Made by a program: the position numbers and the translations under genes. A DNA stretch of 64,000 nucleotides from an uncultured Oscillospiraceae bacterium (GTDB lineage: Bacteria > Bacillota > Clostridia > Oscillospirales > Acutalibacteraceae). Shown piece by piece: positions 25,716 through 34,223 of the stretch (position 1 is its first letter; the number at the start of each line of letters is the position of its first letter). The stretch covers positions 1 through 64,000 of the forward strand of contig CABQLY010000005.1 of NCBI GenBank assembly GCA_902465155.1, read 5' to 3'. The notes beneath the pieces are model-generated. The model did not search any database and was not told where the DNA came from. It saw only the letters and a list, made by a program, of their open reading frames with translations.

Positions 25716-25750
25716 TAAAAAGCCCGCCCCCAAAAAATTGGGAGCGGGCT
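25716..25750 (-). terminator. Terminator of the flavoprotein cluster
   Basis: On the minus strand AGCCCGC TCCCAA pairs with TTGGGGGCGGGCT and is followed by TTTT. It would end the long minus-strand cluster. Confidence 0.75.
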
Positions 25751-25754
25751 TTGT

Positions 25755-25855
25755 TCCGCCAAAAGCAGTTCTGCCAAAAGCAGTTCCGCTAAAGCAGCGC
25801 AATCCAAAGCAGTGCCGTTAAAGCCGTGCCATTAAAGCCGTGCCATTAAAGCAGT
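25755..25855. repeat. Tandem degenerate repeat, 14-15 bp period
   Basis: Seven copies of a unit like CCATTAAAGCAGTG carry AAAG at 25762, 25777, 25791, 25806, 25820, 25834 and 25848. The array lies just beyond the end of the flavoprotein gene. Confidence 0.8.
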
Positions 25856-25923
25856 GCGGTTTGTTTTAAATGGCAGCGCCGCAGGCTTGCCGCAAAATGC
25901 GGCGGCGTTGGCCAAAGGGCCGT

Positions 25924-27495
25924 TTAAAAGCTGGCAAGCAGCTTTTCGGCGCAGTGAATACCGTCTACCGCCGAGGAGGTAATGCCGCCGGCGTAACCGG
26001 CGCCCTCCCCGCAGGGAAAAATGCCTTGCACCGCGCTTTGAAAATTTTCGTTTCTTAATATGCGTACCGGGCTGGAGCTGCGGGTCTCCGGTGCGGTTAA
26101 AACGGCGTCGGCCGCGTCAAAGCCCTTAATTTTTTGCCCAAAAAGGGGTAAACCCGCCTGCAGGGCGGCGGTAACAAAGGGCGGAAACAGGCCTGTAAGG
26201 TTGGTAAAAACGCAGTTTGGCAACGCGGTTGGGGTAACGCTGCCAATTTGGTTTTTGGCCCCGTGCAAAAAGCTGCCAACCGTTTGGGCCGGCAGGCCCT
26301 TGCCGCCGGTTAGCCGGTAGGCGGCCTGCTCAATTTGCTGCTGCAGCACAATGCCGCCTAAGGGGTTTGGCCCAAAATCCTCGGGCAAAACGCTAACTAA
26401 AACGGCGGCGTTGGCGTTTTGCCCGTTGCGGGCTTTGTAGCTCATGCCGTTGGTTACATAGCTGCCGGGGGTGTCGCTGGCGTTTACTACAACGCCGCCG
26501 GGGCACATACAAAAGGTGTAAACGCCGCGGCCGGCCGGGTGCGCGGCTAATTTGTAGTCGCTCGGCGGTAATGCGGGGTGGTTCGGGCCGTACTGCGCGG
26601 CGTCTAACCGGGCTTGCAAATGCTCAATTCTAACCCCAACGGCAAACGGCTTGGCACACAGGGGCACCCCTTGCTCGGCCAAATGGTAAAACAGCGGCCG
26701 CGCCGCATTGCCAATGGCTAAAATTAAGTGCGAGCAGGGCAGCGTTAAGGCTTTTTCCCCTTGCCTGCAAACAACGCCCGTTAACCGCCCGCCTTGCAGG
26801 CTTAGGCCGGTTACCTGGGTAGAAAATAAATATTCGCCGCCAAGGCGCAAAATCTCCTGCCGCATATTAAAAACAACCCGGCGCAGTACATCGGTGCCAA
26901 TGTGGGGCTTGGCGTTGGTTAAAATATCTTTATTTGCGCCAAATTCGGCAAAGGTATTCAGCACGGTGCGAATAAAAGGGTCTTTAATGCCGGTGTTTAG
27001 CTTTCCGTCCGAAAAGGTTCCGGCGCCGCCCTCCCCAAACTGCACATTTGAAAAAGGGTTTACCGACCCGCCCTGCCAAAAGCGCTGCACGGTTATTTCC
27101 CGTTTTTCTACCGGCTCGCCCTGCTCAATAATCAGCGGCGGCACCCCGGCCTTGCAAAGGGTTAAAGCGGCAAACAGCCCGGCCGGCCCAGCCCCTACAA
27201 TAACGGGGCGCTGCGCCGGCAGGCGGGCGGCCTTGGGCCAGGCGCAGGGCGTTGGGGTAAAGGGGGCTGCATTTTTGTTTTTTAAGGCGGCTTGCTCGTC
27301 ACGCGGGGTGCAAAGCTCAACCAAAAAGGTGCAGCAATAATGGGGCTGCTCGCGCCGGCGGTAATCTAACGACTTTTTAAAAAGCGCTACCGTTTTAATT
27401 TTTTTGGGCGAAAGGTGTAAAAATGCGGCTATGGCGGCAGGGTATTCGCCCTCTTTGGCGCCCAGCGGCAGTTTTACATTGGTAATTTTAATCAT
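25924..27495 (-). CDS. FAD-dependent oxidoreductase of the COG2509 type
   Basis: The 523-residue protein has an N-terminal domain of about 90 residues (IAAFLHLSPKKIKTVALFKKSLD), then the dinucleotide fold PVIVGAGPAGLFAALTL (about 97-113). Family markers such as FGEGGAGTFSDGKLNTGIKD and the C-terminal PCGEGAGYAGGITSSAVDG are present. This group is widespread in bacteria and of unproved function. Its ATG overlaps the stop of the BaiN-like gene by 4 bp (ATGA). Confidence 0.88.
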   Translation of the reverse strand: MIKITNVKLPLGAKEGEYPAAIAAFLHLSPKKIKTVALFKKSLDYRRREQPHYCCTFLVELCTPRDEQAALKNKNAAPFTPTPCAWPKAARLPAQRPVIVGAGPAGLFAALTLCKAGVPPLIIEQGEPVEKREITVQRFWQGGSVNPFSNVQFGEGGAGTFSDGKLNTGIKDPFIRTVLNTFAEFGANKDILTNAKPHIGTDVLRRVVFNMRQEILRLGGEYLFSTQVTGLSLQGGRLTGVVCRQGEKALTLPCSHLILAIGNAARPLFYHLAEQGVPLCAKPFAVGVRIEHLQARLDAAQYGPNHPALPPSDYKLAAHPAGRGVYTFCMCPGGVVVNASDTPGSYVTNGMSYKARNGQNANAAVLVSVLPEDFGPNPLGGIVLQQQIEQAAYRLTGGKGLPAQTVGSFLHGAKNQIGSVTPTALPNCVFTNLTGLFPPFVTAALQAGLPLFGQKIKGFDAADAVLTAPETRSSSPVRILRNENFQSAVQGIFPCGEGAGYAGGITSSAVDGIHCAEKLLASF

Positions 27496-28742
27496 ACTTG
27501 CTCCCCCAAATAACGCGCGGCAGAATTGGCCGTTAACAAACCGGTGCGCCAGGCCCAGCTTAGGTTAAAGCCGCCGCAATCGCCGTCACAATCCAGCACC
27601 TCGCCGGCGGCAAACAGCCCCGGCACGGTTTTAGACATTAAGGTGGTTGGGTAAAAGCCCAAAAGCGCCGCGCCGCCGTGCGTAACCTGCGCGTTGCGGT
27701 AGCCGGTGCTGCCGCGTACCAAAAAGGGCAGCTGCTTGCTTAAAGCGGCTAAGGCCCGCAGCTGCGGCGCGGTAAGGGCGCTGCAGGGCTGCCCAAAGGC
27801 AATGCCGCAATGGCGCTGCAGGGTTTGGCCAACCTTTTTGTGTAATAGGCCGGTAAAAAATTCCTCGGTTGGCAGGTAGGTAAGCTGCTTGGCACGGGCC
27901 AAAAACAGCCCAAATAGCTTGTCCTTTGTTAAATTGGCAAAAAGGTCTAACCAAAGGGAGGTGTTTTTTTGCTCGGTAACATAGCGGGAAAGCTGCAAAA
28001 CCGGCGGGCCGGAAAGGCCGTAGTCGCAAAAAAGTACCTCCCCAAATTCGGCCGCCAGCGGCTTGCCGTTTTGCACGGCGGTTACCCGGCAAAGCAGCTT
28101 AATGCCCTTTAAGGGCTTGGTAAAGGTGTTTTCGGTTTTAACCTGCACCAGCGCCGGGGAACAGGGGGTAATTAGGTGCCCAAGGCTTTGCAGAAGGTGG
28201 TAACCCTCGCCGGTGCTGCCAAGGCGGTCGCCCCCGGCAAGGCCGCCGGTTGCAACCAAAACGGCCCGTGCCTGCAGGGCTTGCTCGCCGTTTTCGGTGT
28301 GGCAGGTTACGGTAAACCGGCCCGACTTTGGCGCCCTGCGCAGGCCGGTTACCCGGCAGTTTAAAAACAGCTTTACGCCAAAGCCGGCTGCGGCAAAGCG
28401 TAAAGCGTCGGTAACGGCGGTGGCCTGCAGGCCAGCCGGGTAGGCTTTTTCGCCCTCAAAACAAAAAGGCACGCCAATGTTGGCAAAAAAGGCGGTAACG
28501 GCTTGCTCGCTCACGGCATTTAAAATTTTTTCAGCGGCTGCGGGGGTGCTGCTGTGGTAGCGGGCGGGGGTAACGCTGCGGTTGCTAATGTTGCAGCGGC
28601 CGTTTCCGGTTACGCTAATTTTGCGGCCAACCCGGCCGCCCTGCTCTAAAACCGCAACCGTTTTTTGCGGATTTTTTTGAGCAAAGGCAACGGCGCTGCA
28701 AAGGCCCGCGGCCCCGCCGCCTATGATTAAATAGTCAAACAT
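27492..28742 (-). CDS. BaiN/HI0933-family FAD-binding oxidoreductase
   Basis: The 416-residue flavoprotein has the Rossmann motif DYLIIGGGAAGLCSAVA at its N-terminus, the diagnostic GRKISVTGNGRCNISN (about 41-56) and the C-terminal AGEVLDCDGDCGGFNLSWA. Members are annotated as aminoacetone oxidase-like, YhiN or BaiN. One Clostridium member acts on bile-acid intermediates, but the family is broad, so this role should not be assumed. It is coupled to the cation transporter upstream (TGATG) and to the second flavoprotein downstream (ATGA). Confidence 0.88.
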   Translation of the reverse strand: MFDYLIIGGGAAGLCSAVAFAQKNPQKTVAVLEQGGRVGRKISVTGNGRCNISNRSVTPARYHSSTPAAAEKILNAVSEQAVTAFFANIGVPFCFEGEKAYPAGLQATAVTDALRFAAAGFGVKLFLNCRVTGLRRAPKSGRFTVTCHTENGEQALQARAVLVATGGLAGGDRLGSTGEGYHLLQSLGHLITPCSPALVQVKTENTFTKPLKGIKLLCRVTAVQNGKPLAAEFGEVLFCDYGLSGPPVLQLSRYVTEQKNTSLWLDLFANLTKDKLFGLFLARAKQLTYLPTEEFFTGLLHKKVGQTLQRHCGIAFGQPCSALTAPQLRALAALSKQLPFLVRGSTGYRNAQVTHGGAALLGFYPTTLMSKTVPGLFAAGEVLDCDGDCGGFNLSWAWRTGLLTANSAARYLGEQV

Positions 28743-29929
28743 CAGGCGTCCTCCGTTGCGGCATATTCCCGGTCTACCGTAACAACGGCAGTGTAGCGCG
28801 GGTCAATGAACCGGCAAACCTTTTTAATTTTTGTAATCAGCTCCGGGTCGGTCAGCTTGCTGCCACAGGGCTTAACAACATCAAAAATTAAATTTACATT
28901 GTTTTTGCCGTCTACCATTCTAAAATCGTGTAGGGTCAGGCGGTCGTCGATAATTTTTAGGCCGCTTGCAACCTTTTGCCGAACTTCGTTTGTTAATTTG
29001 TCATTTACGGCAATCGGGTCAATATGCAAAACAATCTCCAGCCCCAGCTCCTGCTTAATGCGGCGCTCGCAGGCGTCAACATCCTCGTGGCAGGCAACCA
29101 GGTCTACATCGCTGGGCACTTCTACATGCAGGGTGGCAAAAGAGCGCCCCGGGCCGTAATTGTGCACGATCAGGTCGTGTATGCCAATAAATTTGTCGTA
29201 CGAAAAAACAATGCGGTCAATGGCCTTAATGGTTTCTTTCTCGGGGGGCATACCCAACAGGGGCTGAACCGTATCTTTAATTGTTATAATGCCGGAATAA
29301 AGAATAAACAGCGCTACCGCCGCGCTAACATAAGCGTCTAAATTCAGGCGGCCGGCCGTTACAAGGTAAAGCACCGTGCAAAGTAAAACCGCCAGGGTTG
29401 CAACGCAGTCGTTTATGCTGTCCTGCGCGGTGGCCAGCAGCGCCTTAGAGCCAATTTTTTTGCCCAATTTTTTTTGAAAAAAGAACATCCAAAGCTTAAG
29501 CAGAATAGAGGCGCCCAAAATAAACGGCGTAAAGGCGCTGACCTGCACGGCGGCGGGGTGCAGCATAAGCGAAACAGAGGATTTTAGCAGCTCAAAGCCA
29601 ACTAAAATAATAATAACCCCAACCGCTAAGGCCGAAATGTATTCTAACCGCCCGTGGCCAAAGGGGTGCTCTTTATCGCCCGGTTTGGCCGAAAGGCGGT
29701 AGCCAATTTGGGTAATAAAGGCCGAGCCGGTGTCGGAAAGGTTGTTAAAACCGTCGGCCGTAACGCCGGCGCTGCCGGTAAGCAGACCAACGGTTATTTT
29801 TAAGGCGGCTAAAAGCAGGTTGCAAACAATGCCGGTAACGGCGCCTAAGCTAATGTAGCGGCCGCGGGTTTTAGGGCTTTTAGTATTTTCGGGGTTTTTT
29901 ACAAACAAGCGAATGAGCAATTTGGTCAT
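28742..29929 (-). CDS. Cation diffusion facilitator transporter
   Basis: This 395-residue CDF protein exports divalent metal such as Zn2+, Fe2+ or Mn2+. Six helices are followed by a cytosolic domain. Metal-site motifs DGFNNLSDTGSAF and HPFGHGRLEYISA are visible; the first keeps the D-x3-D pattern and the second supplies the H side of the site. GGAG serves the ATG at 29929; a GTG one codon earlier is possible. It starts 20 bp after ddl and its stop overlaps the BaiN-like start. Confidence 0.9.
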   Translation of the reverse strand: MTKLLIRLFVKNPENTKSPKTRGRYISLGAVTGIVCNLLLAALKITVGLLTGSAGVTADGFNNLSDTGSAFITQIGYRLSAKPGDKEHPFGHGRLEYISALAVGVIIILVGFELLKSSVSLMLHPAAVQVSAFTPFILGASILLKLWMFFFQKKLGKKIGSKALLATAQDSINDCVATLAVLLCTVLYLVTAGRLNLDAYVSAAVALFILYSGIITIKDTVQPLLGMPPEKETIKAIDRIVFSYDKFIGIHDLIVHNYGPGRSFATLHVEVPSDVDLVACHEDVDACERRIKQELGLEIVLHIDPIAVNDKLTNEVRQKVASGLKIIDDRLTLHDFRMVDGKNNVNLIFDVVKPCGSKLTDPELITKIKKVCRFIDPRYTAVVTVDREYAATEDA

Positions 29930-29949
29930 CACAATACAGCTCCAAGCCT

Positions 29950-31161
29950 TTAAAACTTGCTGCCCTTTGCACCCTTGGCCCCAAAGGCAGTTTGCGCTAA
30001 AATGTTGGTGTTAATTTCAAACGCTAAGCTTTCGCGTTCGCGCTGGCGCTTAAAGGCCAGGGCAATTAGCCGGTTTAAAAGCTCCGGGTATTTTACGCCG
30101 CTGGCCTCCCACAAATAAAACGCCAGCGAGCCCGGAATGGTATTAATTTCGTTTACAAAAATTTCTTTGCTTTTGTTATCCATTAAAAAGTCTATTCTGG
30201 CAACGCCGCTTGCCCCAATGGCTTTAAAGGTGCGGCAGGCAAACTCCTGAATACTTTCGGTAACATCGGCCGGCAGGTCGGCCGGCAGCTTGCGGGTTAA
30301 AGATTGCATTCCGCCGGATTTTTGGCCGTTGCTTAAGTATTTGTCGCCGTAGGAAAGAATTTGGTCGTGCATAACCGGCTCCTCGCAGGCCGAGGCCTGG
30401 CATTCAAAGCCGTCGCCGAGTACGGCGCAGTTAATTTCGCGCAGGTCGCAAATGGCGCGCTCTACCATAACCTCTTTGGCGTAGTGAAAGGCGTTTTTAA
30501 TGGCAGCGCCTAAATCGCCCGCGGTTTCCACCTTGCTAATGCCAATGCTGGAGCCTAAATTTACCGGCTTTACAATAACGGGGTAGGTAATAGATTTTTC
30601 TATGCGGTTTAAAATGTTTTGCTCGTATTCTACAAATTCGCGGTCCGAGAATTTAATACAGTCTAACACGGGGATTCCGTAGGCTTTTAGGGTGTTTTTA
30701 AACAGCACCTTGTTCATGCCAACGGCCGAAGCGGTTACATCGCAGCCCACATAGGGCAGGTGAAACATTTCTAAAAAGCCCTGCAGGGTGCCGTCCTCAC
30801 AATTCGTGCCATGTACAATGGGAAAGGCAACATCTACAAAAATGGGTTTGCGGCCGGTAAAATCGTTTTTCTTTTCGCTTTTTAGGCAGGCCTTGCCGTT
30901 TTCCAGCGCAAAGCTGACCGGGGCCGCTTTTTTTAAAAGCTCCTCCAGCGCGTTATTGCCGCGAAAGGTGTTAATATCCCGCATACTTTGGGCTGTGTAA
31001 AACCGGCCGTTTTTGGCAATGTAAACGGGAATAATGTTGTATTTTGTTTTATCCATACTGGCCATGGCCTGAACGGCCGAAATAATAGAAACCTCGTGCT
31101 CTACAGAATCGCCGCCAAACAGCACGGCTACATTTATAAAACCCTCTTGTAAATTGTTCAT
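29950..31161 (-). CDS. ddl: D-alanine--D-alanine ligase
   Basis: The 403-residue ATP-grasp enzyme makes D-Ala-D-Ala for peptidoglycan. It has VAVLFGGDSVEHEVS at the start, PIVHGTNCEDGTLQG, ATP-grasp VIVKPVNLGSSIGISK and the metal-binding FVNEINTIPG. The omega loop keeps DKYL, the Lys-Tyr pair linked to D-Ala rather than D-lactate in Ddl enzymes. It carries a short insertion after that loop and about 30 extra C-terminal residues. AAAGGAGAG precedes the ATG. It follows the MurF-like gene, whose product uses D-Ala-D-Ala. Confidence 0.95.
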   Translation of the reverse strand: MNNLQEGFINVAVLFGGDSVEHEVSIISAVQAMASMDKTKYNIIPVYIAKNGRFYTAQSMRDINTFRGNNALEELLKKAAPVSFALENGKACLKSEKKNDFTGRKPIFVDVAFPIVHGTNCEDGTLQGFLEMFHLPYVGCDVTASAVGMNKVLFKNTLKAYGIPVLDCIKFSDREFVEYEQNILNRIEKSITYPVIVKPVNLGSSIGISKVETAGDLGAAIKNAFHYAKEVMVERAICDLREINCAVLGDGFECQASACEEPVMHDQILSYGDKYLSNGQKSGGMQSLTRKLPADLPADVTESIQEFACRTFKAIGASGVARIDFLMDNKSKEIFVNEINTIPGSLAFYLWEASGVKYPELLNRLIALAFKRQRERESLAFEINTNILAQTAFGAKGAKGSKF

Positions 31162-31310
31162 TTCAAGCTCTCCTTTAAAATGCTAAAAATGCTGAGGCAA
31201 AGCCAAAACCAAACGCGACCCTAAGGGAAAACGAGTTGGTAACGGTTAAATTTTCGCCTTTGCTTTGTTAAAATACCCGTTTATTTAACACCTTATAGGG
31301 GTAATAGGCT

Positions 31311-31344
31311 AAAAAAGAACGCCTTTTGCCCCTTTAGGCGGTTC
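31311..31344 (-). terminator. Terminator after the MurF-like gene
   Basis: On the minus strand GAACCGCCT pairs with AGGCGTTC (one bulge) and is followed by six T, about 12 bp after the stop codon. Confidence 0.8.
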
Positions 31345-31355
31345 GGACGCGTGTA

Positions 31356-32939
31356 TTACCCGGCGTAATTGTCCGGCAAATCGTTTTCAAACAGCACAAC
31401 GGTGTCGGGGGTGGCAATGTCTTTCAACAGCTCCAGCGCCTCTTGCAGGGTTTTGGTAACAACCAGCTGCTCGGCCGGGTAGTTTTGCTGCTCGGCCCCC
31501 GCTTTTAGCGGAACGGCGCGATTTTCGCCAACTAAAATAATGGTGTCGCAAACCTCGGCGGCGGCCTTGCCCAAGGCAACATTGCTTTCGTACTCGGCCT
31601 CGCCAAGCTCTACCAAACCGGGGGTTACAATAATTTTTTTCATGCCATTAAAGCTGCCCAGCACCCGCACGGCCTCTAAGCAGCCAACCGGGTTGGCGTT
31701 GTAGGCGTCATCCAGCAGGGTAGAGCCGTTGTAAAAGCTTTTTAGCTCCAGCCGGTGGGGCGTTTGTTCTAACCTGGTTACCGCAAACCGCAGCTGCTTG
31801 GGGGTAACGCCAAGGTCTAAGGCCATGGCGGCGGCCCCGGAAATGTTTACCATGTTGTACTTACCAAGCAGGCGGCTAACCAATTGAATTTCCTGCCCGT
31901 TGTACTTTAAAGTAAAGCTGCAGCCGTTTTTGTGTACCACCGGGTTTAGCACGCGGCAATTTGCCCCTTCGGCGGTGCCGTAGGTAATAACCTTTGCTTC
32001 ACGCGGGAGCTTTTTGGCGGCGGCCAAAGCGGGCTCACTGTCGGCGTTTACATAAATGCTGCCGCCGGCCAAAAGGCAGCTTTGAGCCAGCTCGAATTTA
32101 GTATTGGCAACATTTTCAAGGGTTTTAAAGGTTTCTAAATGCTGGGGGCCAACGGCGGTAATAATACCCGCCTGTGGGTGGCAAATTTCGCACAGCTCGG
32201 CAATATCCCCAACATTTTTAGCCCCCATTTCGGCAATAAAAATTTCGGTTTCGGGGCGTAAATGCTCCCGCACTGTGCGCACAATGCCCATAGGGGTGTT
32301 AAAGCTGCCCGGTGTGGCAACAACATTGTATTTTTCGCTTAGCAGGCGGGCCAAAACGGTTTTAACGGTTGTTTTACCAAAACTGCCGGTAACGCCCAAA
32401 ACCTTTAGGTTAGGGTGCGCCGCCAAAATTTGCTTGGCCTGCTTTAAGTATTGGTTGGCAATAGCCTTTTCTACCGGCAAAGCGCAGTAAAAGCCGGCCA
32501 GCATTAATAAAAACGGAAAATAGGTAAACAGCAGGGTTACGGTGCCCCAAAGGCGGTAAAGCCCGGGCAGCAGGCAGTAAAAAAGCAGCGGCAGGGCGCT
32601 TAACACGGCCGTGGCGGCAATTAGGCGCTTTACCCGCGCGGTGTACACCAGCTTTTTAATTGCCCGCTTTTGTGCAGCGTGCCAGGTAAGGCAGCTAAAG
32701 GCAAAAACAACAATTGAAATGGGCAGCAAAAAGTGCCCGCAGTTTAGGTACATTAGCCCAAAGGCAACAACAAAAAGCAGCGGGCAGAATAAATTAAGCA
32801 CGGTAAAGCTGCCCTTTAACCACCCAAAATAGCGGGAGGGAAAATAGCTGTTTTGCTGCAGCATGTGCAGGTGGCGCTGCATAAAAACCAGCCCACCAAG
32901 GGCAAAAAAGAAAAAGGAAAATAGCAGTAGGAAACTCAT
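31356..32939 (-). CDS. murF: MurF-like Mur ligase with N-terminal membrane domain
   Basis: The 527-residue protein joins a hydrophobic N-terminal region of four to five helices (about 1-155) to a Mur ligase core. The ATP loop GVTGSFGKTTVKT is at about 182-194, followed by AEMGAKNVGDIAELCEI, DDAYNANPVGCLEAV and the end FENDLPDNYAG. The core matches UDP-MurNAc-tripeptide:D-Ala-D-Ala ligase. The usual soluble N-terminal substrate-binding domain is replaced by the membrane region. Whether it is the cell's housekeeping MurF or a lipid-linked variant cannot be settled here. TTGGAGG precedes the ATG. Confidence 0.85.
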   Translation of the reverse strand: MSFLLLFSFFFFALGGLVFMQRHLHMLQQNSYFPSRYFGWLKGSFTVLNLFCPLLFVVAFGLMYLNCGHFLLPISIVVFAFSCLTWHAAQKRAIKKLVYTARVKRLIAATAVLSALPLLFYCLLPGLYRLWGTVTLLFTYFPFLLMLAGFYCALPVEKAIANQYLKQAKQILAAHPNLKVLGVTGSFGKTTVKTVLARLLSEKYNVVATPGSFNTPMGIVRTVREHLRPETEIFIAEMGAKNVGDIAELCEICHPQAGIITAVGPQHLETFKTLENVANTKFELAQSCLLAGGSIYVNADSEPALAAAKKLPREAKVITYGTAEGANCRVLNPVVHKNGCSFTLKYNGQEIQLVSRLLGKYNMVNISGAAAMALDLGVTPKQLRFAVTRLEQTPHRLELKSFYNGSTLLDDAYNANPVGCLEAVRVLGSFNGMKKIIVTPGLVELGEAEYESNVALGKAAAEVCDTIILVGENRAVPLKAGAEQQNYPAEQLVVTKTLQEALELLKDIATPDTVVLFENDLPDNYAG

Positions 32940-33084
32940 TAATATAAACCTCCAAAAGGCTTTTCACATCATTTTAAAGCTGCGGCGGGCCAAAATTAAA
33001 ATTGCGTAAACGGCGGTAAGGCGGGCCGCAAAAAAACCAAATTAAAACCCCTTGCGCCAACCGGTTACAAGCGGTAAAAACAGG

Positions 33085-33843
33085 CTACGCTAAAAAGGCG
33101 GTTAAAATGGCGTTGGTTTCGCCCGGCCGCTCTAAAAACGCAAAGTGCCCGCAGCCCTTAAAGGTGCAAAGCCCGGCGTCGGGAATTCGCTTTTCCATCA
33201 TTTTAGCGTCTTTCAGCGGGGTGGCAGTGTCCTCCTCCCCCCAAATTAGCAGGGTAGGGCAGGGAATTTTGGGTAAAAGCTTGGTGGCGTCGGTGTGAAT
33301 TAGCTGTACCAGCGTTTGCCGCATAACCGGGGAGGCGCTGTTATAATCGGCCGAGCCAAAATAGCTGCGAACCGATTGCAACGCCTGCGCGGTGTGATTT
33401 TTTAAGCCCGGCAGCGTTAAAAAGAACTTTGCCGTTTTAAAAGCGGCCAGCCGCAGGGTTTTAAGGGGGCTTTGCGGGGGTTTTAAACCGGCGCTGTCAA
33501 ACAATACGGCCTTTTGGGCGGTAAGCTGCCCGGTGCCCAGCAAATGCAAGGCAACCCGACCGCCGTTAGAGTGACCCATGAGAATTATATTTTTAAGCCC
33601 TAACGCCTGCACAAAGGCGGCAACCAAATTGGTGTAATCGATTAGCTGCATGGGGCTTTCGGGCTCCGGGCTTTTTCCGCAGCCCGGAAAATCTAACGCA
33701 ATAAGGCGAAAATTGTTACAAAACGCAGTAATAATCGGGTTCCAAACCTCGGTAGAGGAGCCCCAACCGTGCAGCAGCAAAATTGGCGTGCCGCTGCCCT
33801 GCTCGGTGTAATGTATGTTGTAGCCGTTGACTGTAATATTCAA
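33085..33843 (-). CDS. Alpha/beta-fold hydrolase
   Basis: The 252-residue protein has the oxyanion motif LLLHGWGSS, nucleophile elbow GHSNGG (Ser92), acid WGEEDTATP and catalytic His in GCGHFAFLERP. The substrate, probably an ester or small acyl compound, is unknown. AAAGGA lies 11 bp before a TTG at 33843; the upstream GTG at 33852 is only 2 bp from it and is less likely. It precedes the MurF-like gene by 145 bp on the same strand, a neighbourhood I recall from other Clostridia. Confidence 0.85.
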   Translation of the reverse strand: MNITVNGYNIHYTEQGSGTPILLLHGWGSSTEVWNPIITAFCNNFRLIALDFPGCGKSPEPESPMQLIDYTNLVAAFVQALGLKNIILMGHSNGGRVALHLLGTGQLTAQKAVLFDSAGLKPPQSPLKTLRLAAFKTAKFFLTLPGLKNHTAQALQSVRSYFGSADYNSASPVMRQTLVQLIHTDATKLLPKIPCPTLLIWGEEDTATPLKDAKMMEKRIPDAGLCTFKGCGHFAFLERPGETNAILTAFLA

Positions 33844-34012
33844 CCAAGGCACCGTCCTTTAAAACAAATTATTGGGGAATGTTTGTTGGCCCAACTGCAG
33901 GCCCTGCAAAACACGGCGTGTTTTTGCGTTTTTTGCTTTTTATTATGGTTTTAAAAAAGGCAAAAGGCTTGCAGCCGCTTTTAACATAAATGTAAATACA
34001 ATACTTCAAAAT

Positions 34013-34041
34013 ATTATACCAAATTTTTACCCGTTTGAGAA
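34013..34041 (-). promoter_or_regulatory. Promoter of the hydrolase-MurF unit
   Basis: On the minus strand TTCTCA (34041-34036), 17 bp and TATAAT (34018-34013), with TGG before the -10. Confidence 0.65.
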
Positions 34042-34155
34042 GTGGTTTTTTAAATTTTTCCGTTTTGTTTTAAAAAAATGGGGTAAAAAACGGGGCGGTC
34101 TGCCTGCTTTACGCAATAAAATGCCGGTTTTACGGCTTTTGGCGGAGTTGGCATT

Positions 34156-34180
34156 GTAAAAAACAGGGCTTTCGCCCCCG
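34156..34180 (-). terminator. Terminator of the AraC-type regulator gene
   Basis: On the minus strand GGGC-GAAA-GCCC is followed by TGTTTTTTAC, a stable tetraloop hairpin with a T run. Confidence 0.7.
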
Positions 34181-34223
34181 CTTTATACGCTTAATTTATA
34201 CGCTTTATAAGTTATAAGCGGCT

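Larger units (their letters stand above)
25452..25923. other. Convergent gap with two terminators and a repeat array
   Basis: No gene is supported. It contains a terminator at 25647-25678, another at 25716-25750 and a 14-15 bp repeat array at 25755-25855. Confidence 0.6.
33844..34223. other. Gap upstream of the alpha/beta hydrolase
   Basis: No gene is supported. It holds the hydrolase promoter (34013-34041), the terminator of the AraC gene (34156-34180) and AT-rich near-repeats of TTTATACGCTT around 34182-34215. Confidence 0.5.
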
